Assembly (NCBI RefSeq): GCF_000376565.1
Contig: NZ_BARG01000024.1
Span: 124,001 to 188,000 of the forward strand
Origin: Streptomyces hokutonensis
GTDB lineage: Bacteria > Actinomycetota > Actinomycetes > Streptomycetales > Streptomycetaceae
DNA: 64,000 bases
Direction: 5' to 3'
The first letter of the stretch is position 1; every line of letters begins with the position of its first letter. The notes under the pieces are model-generated. The model was not told the origin of the DNA and did not search any database. It saw only the letters and a program-made list of their open reading frames with translations. A program made the translations under genes and the position numbers. Below are positions 33,254 to 42,234 of the stretch, piece by piece.

Positions 33254-33603
33254 CAGCCGCGCAGCTCCGAGAGTTCGTCCGGGTCGACCGTGCCGTGGAG
33301 TTTGGAGATCTGCAGGACGAGGGCCAGCAGGACGGCGGTGACCGTGGCCCCCACGACCACGTCGGTGAGGGCGAGGGCCTGGACCACCGGATCGACGACC
33401 GGGCGGGAGCCGGGCTTCAGGTCGGAGAAGACGGGAGCGGTGGCGCCGTCGCGGTAGCCGACGGCCAACAGCAGGACGTAGGTGGATGATTGACACACCG
33501 CCAGACAACCCACGGCGTGGATGAGGTTCCGGCTGGTCACCAGTCCGTAGCAGCCGACGAGGAACACCCAGACGGCGACGAGATACGGGAACACCGACAT
33601 CAC
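33253..33603 (-). CDS. mrpC: Mrp antiporter subunit C (NuoK-like)
   Basis: A 116-residue membrane protein with three hydrophobic segments: VFPYLVAVWVFLVGCYGLVT, AVGCLAVCQSSTYVLLLAVGY and VVVGATVTAVLLALVLQI. DPVVQALALTDVVVG is the conserved NuoK/MrpC signature. The start is GTG 33603, overlapping the mrpB stop by four bases, or ATG 33600. In Mrp complexes this subunit sits beside MrpD in the membrane arm. Confidence 0.92.
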   Translation of the reverse strand: MMSVFPYLVAVWVFLVGCYGLVTSRNLIHAVGCLAVCQSSTYVLLLAVGYRDGATAPVFSDLKPGSRPVVDPVVQALALTDVVVGATVTAVLLALVLQISKLHGTVDPDELSELRG

Positions 33604-34337
33604 TTCTCGCCGCCCTTCTCGATCTCCACGGCCTGGTCCAGGAAACGGGCGAGCAACACGACGACCGCGCAGGCGACCTCCATGCCGATGGCCGCGTTCA
33701 GGAGGGGGACGGTGCCGCCCGAGGAAAGGGTGTTGAAGGTGCCGTAGGGAAGGAAGTTGGCGAGGAAGGCGGTGCCGGCGACCAGTCCGGCGAGGCCCAG
33801 GACGAGGTAGGCGGAGGCGGCGAGGGCGTCGGCGATCTCGTAAAAGCCGACCGGGCGGATGCGTTCCAGGGCGCGGTAGTCGACGCCCAGGTAGAGCAGG
33901 TGCAGGGCGGTCGCCAGGACGACACCGCCCTGGAAGCCGCCGCCCGGGCTGAGTTGGCCGTGCGCGATCACGTACAGGCCGGTGACGACGGCCACGGGGA
34001 GGACGAGGAGGGCGAACCGGCGTACGGGGACGGCGACTTGCTCGGGTTCGGGTGCGGCGCGGTGTTCGTCGCGAGTCTGGCGCAGCAGGACGACGGTGCC
34101 GAGGACGGACGCGAAGAGGATGCTCATCTCGCCGAGCGTGTCGAAGGCGCGCTGGTCGAAGTTGACGGAGGCGATCGTGTTCGCGGTGTGCCGGGCGAGG
34201 GAGGCGCGCACCACCCGGTCTCCGTACGGGTGTTGTGCTCCGCCGAACCTCGGCAGGCAGAAGCAGGCGGCGACGAGGAGGACCGCGAGGCCGGTGCCGC
34301 CGAGGGCCGCGACGAACAGTCGTGTCCGCCGGGTCAT
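33600..34337 (-). CDS. mrpB: Mrp antiporter subunit B with N-terminal MrpA-tail-like part
   Basis: A 245-residue membrane protein. The C-terminal two thirds are MrpB: VVTGLYVIAHGQLSPGGGFQGGVVLA is the family's most conserved stretch. The N-terminal about 90 residues (two hydrophobic segments around AALGGTGLAVLLVAA and LGEMSILFASVLGTVVLLRQ) match the MbhE-like tail that in other bacteria belongs to the end of MrpA. The MrpA tail therefore survives here attached to MrpB although the MrpA body is missing. Overlaps neighbours by four bases on each side. Confidence 0.88.
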   Translation of the reverse strand: MTRRTRLFVAALGGTGLAVLLVAACFCLPRFGGAQHPYGDRVVRASLARHTANTIASVNFDQRAFDTLGEMSILFASVLGTVVLLRQTRDEHRAAPEPEQVAVPVRRFALLVLPVAVVTGLYVIAHGQLSPGGGFQGGVVLATALHLLYLGVDYRALERIRPVGFYEIADALAASAYLVLGLAGLVAGTAFLANFLPYGTFNTLSSGGTVPLLNAAIGMEVACAVVVLLARFLDQAVEIEKGGEK

Positions 34338-34594
34338 CGATCAGCCTCCTTCTTCCGTTGCGGCCGGCGGACCTTGCGCACGGACAGCATGATCAGCAGG
34401 GGAGTGAGGGCGGAGCCCACGGCCAGTTGGGAGAGCGCCACGTCGGGGGCCTGGAGCACGGTGAACAGGACGGCCAGGACCGTGCCGAGCACGGCCAGCA
34501 CGAGCGCCTGCCGCGCGGGATCACGGACGGCCACGGCGGCGGTCGCGGACACGGCGACCAGCACCAGCGCCACGACGATCAGCGGATCATCCAC
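34334..34594 (-). CDS. DUF4040 / MbhD-like antiporter subunit
   Basis: An 86-residue membrane protein with three hydrophobic segments. LIVVALVLVAVSATAAVAV, GTVLAVLFTVLQAPDVALSQ and AVGSALTPLLIMLSVRKVRR are characteristic of DUF4040, the module near the end of MrpA or the separate MbhD of hydrogenases. GTG 34594 follows GGGGAG with good spacing and overlaps the previous stop by eight bases. Here it is a free-standing subunit. Confidence 0.88.
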   Translation of the reverse strand: MDDPLIVVALVLVAVSATAAVAVRDPARQALVLAVLGTVLAVLFTVLQAPDVALSQLAVGSALTPLLIMLSVRKVRRPQRKKEADR

Positions 34595-35039
34595 GCCGGC
34601 TCCCCGCGAAGCCGCCGGACAGGGCACGGGACGCGGTGAGGTTCCCGCCGATCAACAGAGCGCCGACGACCAGGAGTTTCACCAGCGCACGCCCCGGTCC
34701 TGCGGCCACGCACACGGCGATCACGACGACACCGCCGAACCCCGCGACCGCGTACGTCAGCCCCCACGCGCGCGGCGGATCCGCCGCCAGGTCCTCCGCG
34801 AGCAGCCGTGCGAAGACGAGGGTTCCGACCGGGCCCAACAGGGCGAGCAGCAGGGCGAGATCGACGTACGACGGACGGTCGTAGCCCTCGGAGAGAAGCA
34901 GTAGAGCGGGGCAGGCAAGCGAGGTGGACAGGTTCTGTGCCACCACCCGGCGCCGCAACGGGCCCGTGGCCACGCCCCAGGCCGCCGCCCCGACGCCCGC
35001 CGCGAGCGTGGCCGTCGCGGCGACCGTCCACCCGTTCAC
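34587..35039 (-). CDS. mrpF: Mrp antiporter subunit F-G fusion
   Basis: A 150-residue membrane protein. Residues about 1-85 are MrpF (RRRVVAQNLSTSLACPALLL, then SYVDLALLLALLGPVGTLVFA). Residues about 95-150 resemble the last helices of MrpG (VVVIAVCVAAGPGRALVKLL, VVGALLIGGNLTASRAL). F and G are separate genes in most Mrp operons; here they form one reading frame with a shortened G part. GTG 35039 overlaps the upstream small gene's stop by four bases. Confidence 0.8.
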   Translation of the reverse strand: MNGWTVAATATLAAGVGAAAWGVATGPLRRRVVAQNLSTSLACPALLLLSEGYDRPSYVDLALLLALLGPVGTLVFARLLAEDLAADPPRAWGLTYAVAGFGGVVVIAVCVAAGPGRALVKLLVVGALLIGGNLTASRALSGGFAGSRRG

Positions 35040-35218
35040 CACCCGCTCACCGCGCGGCGCGTACCCCACGCGGCGAACGCGCCGACCAGCGCGGCCGACG
35101 CCCCCACGACGAGTTCCAGCGTGTTCACCGCGCTGATGAACACCAGCCACAGCAGGGCGAGGACCGCCCACCACGCCAGGACCTCGGCCACGCCGAGGAG
35201 CGTCGTACGCCGGTTCAT
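35036..35218 (-). CDS. Very short MrpE-like subunit
   Basis: Only 60 residues, with two hydrophobic segments (VAEVLAWWAVLALLWLVFIS, LVVGASAALVGAFAAWG). Canonical MrpE has about 160 residues with an extra C-terminal domain. The pattern WWAVLALLWL...ELVVGASAA resembles the MrpE N-terminus (xWLxLxG...ExLLGxxVA), so this looks like the membrane core without the rest. It is the first gene of the operon. Promoter not evident. Assignment depends on context. Confidence 0.7.
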   Translation of the reverse strand: MNRRTTLLGVAEVLAWWAVLALLWLVFISAVNTLELVVGASAALVGAFAAWGTRRAVSGW

Positions 35219-35397
35219 GGGGCACCTCCGCCGACGAGTCCAACTCGCCCTGTTTGTTGGGTTGTTTCCGTTACGTCATCCAAGCACCGCCAGTCCTCCG
35301 CCGGCGGGCGGCTCGCGATGACCTGGCAACCGAAGTGCCCTGAGCGGACGAAAGGAAACCGGCCGGGAAGAGGCGCAGGCCGATCGGACGATCCGCC

Positions 35398-35422
35398 GTG
35401 TCGGCGTCCGGTCATCGGGTAC
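35398..35422 (+). promoter_or_regulatory. SigB-like promoter for the PfpI-type gene
   Basis: GTGT (35398-35401), 15 bases, GGGTAC (35417-35422) matches the GNNT-N14-16-GGGTAC/T consensus known for streptomycete SigB-family promoters. It points at the GTG at 35461, about 30 bases after the predicted transcription start. A SigB-family sigma gene lies in the same window. Confidence 0.6.
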
Positions 35423-35460
35423 GCGGATGCCACGCCTCACAAGGCAGGAGATGGAGCACT

Positions 35461-36012
35461 GTGCGTATCGCATTCCTGATGGCGCCCGAAGGCGTCGAGC
35501 AGATCGAACTGACCGAGCCGTGGCAGGCGGTCACCGACCAGGGCCACGAGCCGGTCCTCATGTCGACGGAGCCGGGACAGATCCAGGCGTTCCACCACCT
35601 GGACAAGGCGGACGTGTTCCCGGTGCAGGTCGTGGCGCGCGAGGCGCGGGCCGACACGTTCGACGGCCTCGTCCTCCCGGGCGGTGTGGCCAACCCCGAC
35701 CTGTTGCGCACCGACGAGGACGCCGTGTCGTTCGTACGTGACTTCTTCGACCTGGGCCGTCCGGTCGCCGCGATCTGTCACGCGCCGTGGACGCTGGTCG
35801 AGGCGGACGTGGTCTCGGGCCGCACGCTGACCTCGTGGCCGAGTCTGCGCACGGACATCCGCAACGCGGGCGGGACCTGGGTCGACGAGGAGGTGAGCGT
35901 CTGCGGTCACGGACCCAACACGCTGGTCACCAGCCGTGGGCCCGACGACCTGAAGGCGTTCTGCGCGGCCTTCCTCACCGAGTTCGCCAAGGCCCGTAAG
36001 GACTCTCGGTGA
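35461..36012 (+). CDS. DJ-1/PfpI-family protein
   Basis: A 183-residue class I glutamine-amidotransferase-like protein. The nucleophile elbow is AAICHAPWTL with Cys106 followed by His, the conserved Glu is near residue 16 (QIELTEPW), and DGLVLPGGVANPDLLR and SWPSLRTDIRNAGGTWVDEE are typical of stress protein YhbO/PfpI. Such proteins act as deglycases or proteases in stress defence. The upstream SigB-like promoter supports general-stress control. The GTG start follows GGAG. It is divergent from the antiporter operon. Confidence 0.92.
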   Translation: MRIAFLMAPEGVEQIELTEPWQAVTDQGHEPVLMSTEPGQIQAFHHLDKADVFPVQVVAREARADTFDGLVLPGGVANPDLLRTDEDAVSFVRDFFDLGRPVAAICHAPWTLVEADVVSGRTLTSWPSLRTDIRNAGGTWVDEEVSVCGHGPNTLVTSRGPDDLKAFCAAFLTEFAKARKDSR

Positions 36013-36153
36013 CCCACTTCGGGTCGGCCCGGGGCAGGGCAATTAGCGCAAGCGTTCGAGAATCGGTTGGGGCGTTAGCCGCCTCGATCACCGGGAACCC
36101 GTCCAACGCGGCCGAGCGGCCCGCCATATCAGGACGCTCGTAGAGGGGAGCCG

Positions 36154-39100
36154 ATGGTGATCGAGGCGCGCGAAGGGGCGAGTGCCCTGGACGTTCGTGC
36201 CCTGGCGAAGCTGCTCCGCGAGCGCGTCGACGGCGAAGTCCGGTTCGACGCGGGCAGCCGGGGCGCCTACGCCACGGACGGCTCGAACTACCGGCAGGTC
36301 CCGATCGGTGTCGTGGTCCCGCGCACGATCGAGGCCGGCGCCGACGCGGTCGCGGTCTGCGCCGAATTCGGGGCACCCGTGCTCTCCCGAGGCGGCGGGA
36401 CCAGCCTGGGCGGCCAGTGCACCAACACCGCCGTGGTCGTCGACTGGACGAAGTACTGCCACCGGCTCGTGTCGGTCGACGCCGACCAACACACCTGTGT
36501 CGTCGAACCGGGCATCGTGCTCGACGAACTCAACCGCCAACTCGCCGACCACCACCTCCAGTTCGGCCCCAAGCCGTCCACCCACAGCCACTGCTCGCTC
36601 GGCGGCATGATCGGCAACAACTCGTGCGGCGGCTCCGCCCAGGCGTACGGAAAGACCGTGGACAACGTCCGGCGCCTGGAGATCCTGACCTACGACGGCC
36701 TCCGCTGCTGGGTCGGCCCCACCTCGGACGAGGAGTACGAGGCGATCGTCGCGGCCGGCGGCCGGCGCGCCGAGATCCACCAGGGGCTCCGGCAGATCAT
36801 CGACCGCACCAGGGCGGACGTACGCCGCGGATTCCCGCGCATCCCGCGCCGCGTCTCCGGATACAACCTGGACTCGCTGCTCCCCGAGAACGGCTTCGAC
36901 CTCGCCCGCGCGCTCGTCGGCAGCGAGGGCACCCTCGTCACCGTCCTGCGCGCCGAACTCGACCTCGTGCCGGTGCCGCCGTACGAAGCCCTCCTCGTCC
37001 TCGGCTACGACGACATCTGCGCGGCCGCCGACGACGTGCCCCGGCTGCTGAAGCACAGCCGCCCGACCCAACTGGAGGCGCTCGACGGGCGGATGGCCCA
37101 GCTGATGCGCGAAGAAGGCGCCTATCTCGACTCGTTGAGCGAGCTGCCGGAGGGCGAGAGCTGGCTCCTGGTCCAGTTCACCGGAGACAGCCAGAGTGAA
37201 GTCGACGAGCAGGGACGGGAGTTGATCCGGGCGCTCGGACGCGACGAGGACGATCCGACGGTCGCGTTCTCCGACGACCCGGCGCGCGAACGCAAGATGC
37301 TCAAGGCCCGCGAGGCCGGCCTCGGCGTCACCGCACGGCCTCCCGACGGCCGCGAGACATGGGAGGGCTGGGAGGACTCGGCCGTGGCGCCCGAGGTGCT
37401 CGGCGACTATCTGCGCGACCTGAAGAAGCTGTTCGCCGCGTTCGGCTACGACCACCCCTCCCTGTACGGCCACTTCGGGCAGGGCTGTGTCCACACGCGC
37501 ATCCCCTTCGAACTCACCACCGCCGAAGGGGTCGCGAACTTCCGGGAGTTCCTCTTCCGGGCCGCCGATCTGGTGGCCTCCTACGGCGGTTCGCTCTCCG
37601 GCGAGCACGGCGACGGGCAGGCGCGCGGCGAGCTGCTGCCGCGCATGTTCGGGAAGGAGGTCGTGGCCGCCTTCGGGCAGGTGAAAGCCCTGTTCGACCC
37701 GGACAACCGGATGAACCCCGGCAAGGTCGTCGACCCCCACCGCGTCGACGAGAACCTGCGCCTGGGACCCCTCTGGCGCCCCAACAGCCATGACACGCAC
37801 TTCAGTTACCCGGACGACGACCACTCCTTCGACCGCGCGGTGCTGCGCTGCGTGGGCATCGGCAACTGCCGTACCCACGAAGGCGGAGTGATGTGCCCGT
37901 CCTACCGGGCGACCGGCGAGGAGGAGCACTCCACGCGCGGGCGGGCCAGGCTGCTGTTCGAGATGCTCGACGGACACGCGGACTCCGCGATCACCGACGG
38001 CTGGCGCTCCACCGAGGTCCGCGACGCACTGGACCTCTGCCTGGCCTGCAAGGGCTGCAAGTCCGACTGCCCGGTCGGGGTCGACATGGCGACCTACAAG
38101 GCCGAGTTCCTCTCCCACCACTACGAGGGACGCCTGCGGCCGGCGGCGCACTACTCCATGGGCTGGCTGCCGGTGTGGGCGCGCCTCTCGCGGTTGGCCC
38201 CCCGGCTCGTCAACGCCGCGCTCGGCGCCCCGGGCATCGCCCGCCTCGGCAAGCGCGTCGCCGGGGTGGCGGCGGAGCGCGACGCGCCCGTCTTCGCCGA
38301 GGAGTCCTTCGTCCAGTGGTGGCAGGGGCGGGGGAGCGCGGAACCCGACCCGGCCGACCCGCGCACCGTCCTGCTCTGGCCGGACACGTTCAGCACCTAT
38401 TTCCACCCGGGCGTCGCCAAGTCGGCGGTACGGGTCCTGGAGGACGCCGGATTCAACGTCGCCGTCCCCACCCGGTCCGTGTGCTGCGGCCTCACCTGGA
38501 TCTCCACCGGCCAACTCACCACCGCCAAGCGCGTGTTGAGCCATACCCTCGACGTACTGCGGCCTTGGCTTGAGGCGGGCACCCCGGTCATCGGCCTCGA
38601 ACCGTCCTGTACGGCCGTCTTCCGCGCCGACGCCCCCGAGTTGCTGCCCGACGACCAGGATGTGCGGCGCCTGGCAGGGCAGTTCAGGACCTTCGCCGAG
38701 CAACTCCTCAACCACGCACCGGAAGACTGGCAGCCCTCGTCCCTCACCAGGTCGGCGACCGTGCAGACCCACTGCCATCAGCACGCGGTGACGAAGGACG
38801 ACGCCGACCGCGAACTGATGCGCCGCGCCGGGATCGACGCCCGTGTCCTGGACGTCGGTTGCTGCGGACTCGCCGGCAACTTCGGCTTCGAGCAAGGCCA
38901 CTACGACCTGTCCATGACCGTGGCGGAGCAAGGGGTACTGCCCGCCGTACGGGAGACCGCCCCCGGCGCACTCGTCCTCGCCGACGGCTTCAGCTGCCGT
39001 ACGCAGATCGAACAGGGCGACACCGGCCGGCGCGCCCTGCACCTGGCCGAGGCCCTGGCGCTCGCCCTCGACGGACAACACCTCCCCGCCGATCACCCCG

Positions 39101-39231
39101 AGAAGCTCGCCGACCGGCCCGAGGGCTCCGCCCGGGACGGCCGTCTGCTGGCAGCGGGCGCCGCGGTCTCCGCCCTCGCGGTGGCAGCGGCCGGAACCTA
39201 CCGGCTGCGCAACCGGCAATCAGCGCGATGA
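36154..39231 (+). CDS. FAD- and Fe-S-containing dehydrogenase (lactate/glycolate type)
   Basis: A 1025-residue fusion. Residues about 20-270 bind FAD (VSRGGGTSLGGQC-type PVLSRGGGTSLGGQCT, GMIGNNSCGGSAQAYGKT), followed by the FAD-oxidase C-terminal domain ending SLSGEHGDGQARGELL. Residues about 570-680 hold two Fe-S cluster motifs (the Cys-rich CVGIGNCRTHEGGVMCPS and LCLACKGCKSDCPVG), and the last third has two CCG motifs (VCCGLTWIS, GCCGLAGNFG) typical of GlcF/LldE. A hydrophobic helix near the C-terminus suggests membrane attachment. The likely role is quinone-linked oxidation of a 2-hydroxyacid. GAGGGGAG precedes ATG 36154. First gene of a redox cluster. Confidence 0.9.
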   Translation: MVIEAREGASALDVRALAKLLRERVDGEVRFDAGSRGAYATDGSNYRQVPIGVVVPRTIEAGADAVAVCAEFGAPVLSRGGGTSLGGQCTNTAVVVDWTKYCHRLVSVDADQHTCVVEPGIVLDELNRQLADHHLQFGPKPSTHSHCSLGGMIGNNSCGGSAQAYGKTVDNVRRLEILTYDGLRCWVGPTSDEEYEAIVAAGGRRAEIHQGLRQIIDRTRADVRRGFPRIPRRVSGYNLDSLLPENGFDLARALVGSEGTLVTVLRAELDLVPVPPYEALLVLGYDDICAAADDVPRLLKHSRPTQLEALDGRMAQLMREEGAYLDSLSELPEGESWLLVQFTGDSQSEVDEQGRELIRALGRDEDDPTVAFSDDPARERKMLKAREAGLGVTARPPDGRETWEGWEDSAVAPEVLGDYLRDLKKLFAAFGYDHPSLYGHFGQGCVHTRIPFELTTAEGVANFREFLFRAADLVASYGGSLSGEHGDGQARGELLPRMFGKEVVAAFGQVKALFDPDNRMNPGKVVDPHRVDENLRLGPLWRPNSHDTHFSYPDDDHSFDRAVLRCVGIGNCRTHEGGVMCPSYRATGEEEHSTRGRARLLFEMLDGHADSAITDGWRSTEVRDALDLCLACKGCKSDCPVGVDMATYKAEFLSHHYEGRLRPAAHYSMGWLPVWARLSRLAPRLVNAALGAPGIARLGKRVAGVAAERDAPVFAEESFVQWWQGRGSAEPDPADPRTVLLWPDTFSTYFHPGVAKSAVRVLEDAGFNVAVPTRSVCCGLTWISTGQLTTAKRVLSHTLDVLRPWLEAGTPVIGLEPSCTAVFRADAPELLPDDQDVRRLAGQFRTFAEQLLNHAPEDWQPSSLTRSATVQTHCHQHAVTKDDADRELMRRAGIDARVLDVGCCGLAGNFGFEQGHYDLSMTVAEQGVLPAVRETAPGALVLADGFSCRTQIEQGDTGRRALHLAEALALALDGQHLPADHPEKLADRPEGSARDGRLLAAGAAVSALAVAAAGTYRLRNRQSAR

Positions 39232-39242
39232 AAGGAACCCCC

Positions 39243-41054
39243 GTGTCCATCAAGGTGTCCGACTACGTTCTCCAGCGGCTCCGCGAATGGGACGTCGACC
39301 ATGTCTTCGCCTACGCCGGCGACGGCATCAACGGCCTCCTCGCCGCCTGGGGCCGCTCCGACAACAAGCCGAAGTTCGTGCAGTCGCGGCACGAGGAGAT
39401 GTCCGCGTTCGAGGCCGTCGGCTACGCCAAGTTCTCCGGCAAGGTCGGTGTCTGCGCGGCGACTTCGGGCCCCGGGGCGATCCATCTCCTCAACGGTCTC
39501 TACGACGCCAAGCTCGACCACGTCCCGGTCGTCGCCATCGTCGGGCAGACCAACCGCAGTGCCATGGGCGGCAGTTACCAGCAGGAGGTCGACCTGCTGA
39601 GCCTCTACAAGGACGTGGCCTCCGAGTACTGCGAGGTGGTGACCGTCCCCGAGCAACTCCCCAACGTCATCGACCGCGCCATCCGCACCGCGTACGCCAA
39701 GCGCACCGTGACGGCGGTCGTCATCCCCGCCGACGTACAGGAGTTGACCTACTCGGAGCCCACCCACGCCTTCAAGATGGTGCCGTCCAGCCTCGGCCTC
39801 ACACACTCCGCGCCGGTCCCGCCCGCCTCGGAACTCGCGCGCGCCGTCGAGGTGTTGGACGAGGGCGAGAAGGTCGCGATCCTGATCGGGCAGGGCGCGC
39901 GCGGCGCCCGCGCCGAGGTGGAGGAGATCGCCGAGGTACTCAGCGCCGGGGTCGCCAAGGCACTGCTGGGCAAGGACGCGCTGCCGGACGATCTCCCCTA
40001 CGTCACCGGTTCGATCGGCCTGCTCGGCACCCGCGCCTCCTACGAGATGATGCGCGACTGCGACACCCTGCTCGTGATCGGCTCCAGCTTCCCGTACACC
40101 CAGTTCCTGCCGGAGTTCGGGCAGACCCGGGCCGTCCAGATCGACATCGACCCGTTCATGATCGGGCTGCGCTACCCCTTCGAGGTCAACCTCGTCGGGG
40201 ACGCGAAGGAGACACTCAGGGCCCTGCTGCCGCAGCTGAAACCGAAGAAGCACGGCTCGTGGCGCAAGAAGACCGAGATGGCCACGGCCCGTTGGTGGGA
40301 CGTCATGGAGCGGCGGGCCGCCGTGGACGCGGACCCGATCAACCCCGAGTACGTCGTGCACACCCTCGACGCCCTCCTGCCCGACGACATCATCCTGGCC
40401 GCCGACTCCGGCTCCGCCGCCAACTGGTACGCACGCCATCTGCGCATGCGCGGCACCATGCGCGGCTCCCTGTCCGGCACCCTCGCCACCATGGGACCCG
40501 GCGTGCCGTACGTCATCGGCGCCAAGTTCGCCCACCCCGACCGTCCCGCGCTGGCGCTCGTCGGGGACGGGGCGATGCAGATGAACGGCATGGCCGAACT
40601 CATCACCGCCGCCAAGTACTGGCCCGAGTGGGAGGATCCGCGGCTGATCGTCGCCGTCCTCAACAACCAGGACCTGAATCAGGTCACTTGGGAGATGCGG
40701 GCCATGGCAGGTGCCCCGCAGTTCCTGCCCTCCCAGGCCCTCCCGGACGTGCCGTACGCCGACTTCGCCCGCTCGATCGGCCTCGACGGGGTACGGGTCG
40801 AGAAGCCCGGCGACGTGGAGGACGCCTGGCAGCGGGCGCTCGCCGCCGACCGGCCGTTCGTCATCGACTTCCGCACCGACCCCGCCGTACCGCCGATCCC
40901 GCCGCACGCCACGCTCGAACAGATCGAGGCCGCCGCCTCCGCCGTCCTCAAGGGCGACAGCGACCGGGCCGGCATGATCCGCCAGGGCCTGAAGGCGAAG
41001 GTCCAGGACATGCTCCCCGGCGGCAAACAGCGCCAGGACAAAACGGGGGAGTGA
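39243..41054 (+). CDS. Thiamine-diphosphate-requiring enzyme (PoxB/pyruvate-oxidase-like)
   Basis: A 603-residue ThDP enzyme. N-terminal VFAYAGDGINGLL and SRHEEMSAFEAVGYAK (catalytic Glu), a middle FAD/NAD-like domain (VAILIGQGARGARAEVEEIA), and a C-terminal PP domain with LVGDGAMQMNGMAELIT, NNQDLN. Overall pattern fits pyruvate dehydrogenase (quinone) PoxB and relatives in streptomycetes rather than acetolactate synthase. GTG 39243 follows AAAGGA; an ATG at 39228 overlaps the previous stop but lacks a ribosome site. Its stop shares a base with the next ATG. Product acetate or an acyloin cannot be told apart by eye. Confidence 0.88.
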   Translation: MSIKVSDYVLQRLREWDVDHVFAYAGDGINGLLAAWGRSDNKPKFVQSRHEEMSAFEAVGYAKFSGKVGVCAATSGPGAIHLLNGLYDAKLDHVPVVAIVGQTNRSAMGGSYQQEVDLLSLYKDVASEYCEVVTVPEQLPNVIDRAIRTAYAKRTVTAVVIPADVQELTYSEPTHAFKMVPSSLGLTHSAPVPPASELARAVEVLDEGEKVAILIGQGARGARAEVEEIAEVLSAGVAKALLGKDALPDDLPYVTGSIGLLGTRASYEMMRDCDTLLVIGSSFPYTQFLPEFGQTRAVQIDIDPFMIGLRYPFEVNLVGDAKETLRALLPQLKPKKHGSWRKKTEMATARWWDVMERRAAVDADPINPEYVVHTLDALLPDDIILAADSGSAANWYARHLRMRGTMRGSLSGTLATMGPGVPYVIGAKFAHPDRPALALVGDGAMQMNGMAELITAAKYWPEWEDPRLIVAVLNNQDLNQVTWEMRAMAGAPQFLPSQALPDVPYADFARSIGLDGVRVEKPGDVEDAWQRALAADRPFVIDFRTDPAVPPIPPHATLEQIEAAASAVLKGDSDRAGMIRQGLKAKVQDMLPGGKQRQDKTGE

Positions 41055-42181
41055 TGGCCCCGCACACCGCCGGGGGCGGCGAGCCGCTCGTGGACCGGGT
41101 CTCGACCGCCGCGTACACCGTCCCCACCGACGCGCCGGAGGGCGACGGAACACTGACCTGGGACTCGACCACCATGATCGTGGTCCAGGTGCACGGGGGC
41201 GGCGCCACGGGACTCGGGTACACGTACGGCGCCGCCGGGACCGCCCACGTCGTCGAACACCAACTCGCCGACGTCGTAAGGGGCTTGAGTGTCTGGGACG
41301 TGCCTGCCGCCAACGAGGCGATGAGCCGGGCCGTCCGCAACGCCGGCCGGCCCGGCCTGATCGCCGGAGCCGTCTCGGCCGTGGACATCGCCTTATGGGA
41401 CCTGAAGGCCCGCCTCCTCGACCTGCCGCTGATACGACTGCTCGGCGCGAGCCGTACCGACGTCCCCGTGTACGGCAGCGGCGGCTTCACGACGTACGAC
41501 GAGCACCAGCTGGACCGTCAACTGCGCCACTGGACCAAGGAGTTGGGCATCCCCCGAGTGAAGATCAAGATCGGGGAGTCCTGGGGCCGGGCCGAGCGGC
41601 GGGACCGCGAGCGGATCGCACAGGCTCGACGGGGCATCGGCGACACGACGGAGTTCTACGTCGACGCCAATGGCGCGTACGGCCGGAAACAGGCGATCCG
41701 GATGGCCCGCCACCTCGACGAGCACGGCGTGACCTGGTTCGAGGAGCCCGTCTCCTCCGACGACCCGGCCGGCCTGGCGGACATCAGGGCAGCCGTCGCA
41801 CCCGACGTGACCGCGGGGGAGTACGGCTACACCCTCGCCTACTTCGGGCACCTGCTCGGCGCCGGAGCCGTGGACTGCCTCCAGGCCGACGCCACCCGCT
41901 GCGGCGGCATCACCGTCTGGCTGCGCGCGGCGGCCCTCGCGGATGCGGCGGGACTCGAACTCTCCGGCCACTGCGCCCCGCACGTCCACGCGCACGCGGC
42001 GGCCGCGATTCCCAACCTGCGCCATCTGGAGTGGTTCCACGACCACACGCGCATCGAGGACCTCTTCTTCGACGGCACCCTCGACCCCCAGGGCGGCAGC
42101 ATCCACCCGGGTGCCCAAGGCGCACCCGGCCACGGCCTGACCTTCCGCGCCGAGCGGGCGGAGAAGTACCGGACCGGGTGA
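41054..42181 (+). CDS. Enolase-superfamily (mandelate racemase-like) enzyme
   Basis: A 375-residue member. The capping domain (residues about 10-130) is followed by a barrel with the KxK pair in RVKIKIGESW, metal ligands Asp in YVDANGAY, Glu in FEEPVSSDD and Glu in TAGEYGY, QADATRCGGIT, and His in LSGHCAPHVHAH. These match acid-sugar dehydratases or muconate cycloisomerase-like enzymes that abstract a proton alpha to a carboxylate. ATG 41054 is part of TGATG with the TPP gene stop, so translation is coupled. Substrate unknown, possibly an aldonate feeding the neighbouring dehydrogenases. Confidence 0.9.
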   Translation: MAPHTAGGGEPLVDRVSTAAYTVPTDAPEGDGTLTWDSTTMIVVQVHGGGATGLGYTYGAAGTAHVVEHQLADVVRGLSVWDVPAANEAMSRAVRNAGRPGLIAGAVSAVDIALWDLKARLLDLPLIRLLGASRTDVPVYGSGGFTTYDEHQLDRQLRHWTKELGIPRVKIKIGESWGRAERRDRERIAQARRGIGDTTEFYVDANGAYGRKQAIRMARHLDEHGVTWFEEPVSSDDPAGLADIRAAVAPDVTAGEYGYTLAYFGHLLGAGAVDCLQADATRCGGITVWLRAAALADAAGLELSGHCAPHVHAHAAAAIPNLRHLEWFHDHTRIEDLFFDGTLDPQGGSIHPGAQGAPGHGLTFRAERAEKYRTG

Positions 42182-42234
42182 CCCGGCCTCGGCTTGCGGG
42201 ACACACGACTCCCTCAGAGACGAAAAGGACGAGC

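Noticed and set aside
31646..33457. Plus-strand open frame of about 600 codons across the antiporter operon
   Set aside because: Antisense to mrpD and mrpC; low-complexity Gly/Arg/Glu composition and no hydrophobic or catalytic pattern.
36088..39219. Open frame of more than 1000 codons on the minus strand
   Set aside because: It is antisense to the clear FAD/Fe-S dehydrogenase, has no recognisable domain, and such frames are expected opposite GC-rich genes.
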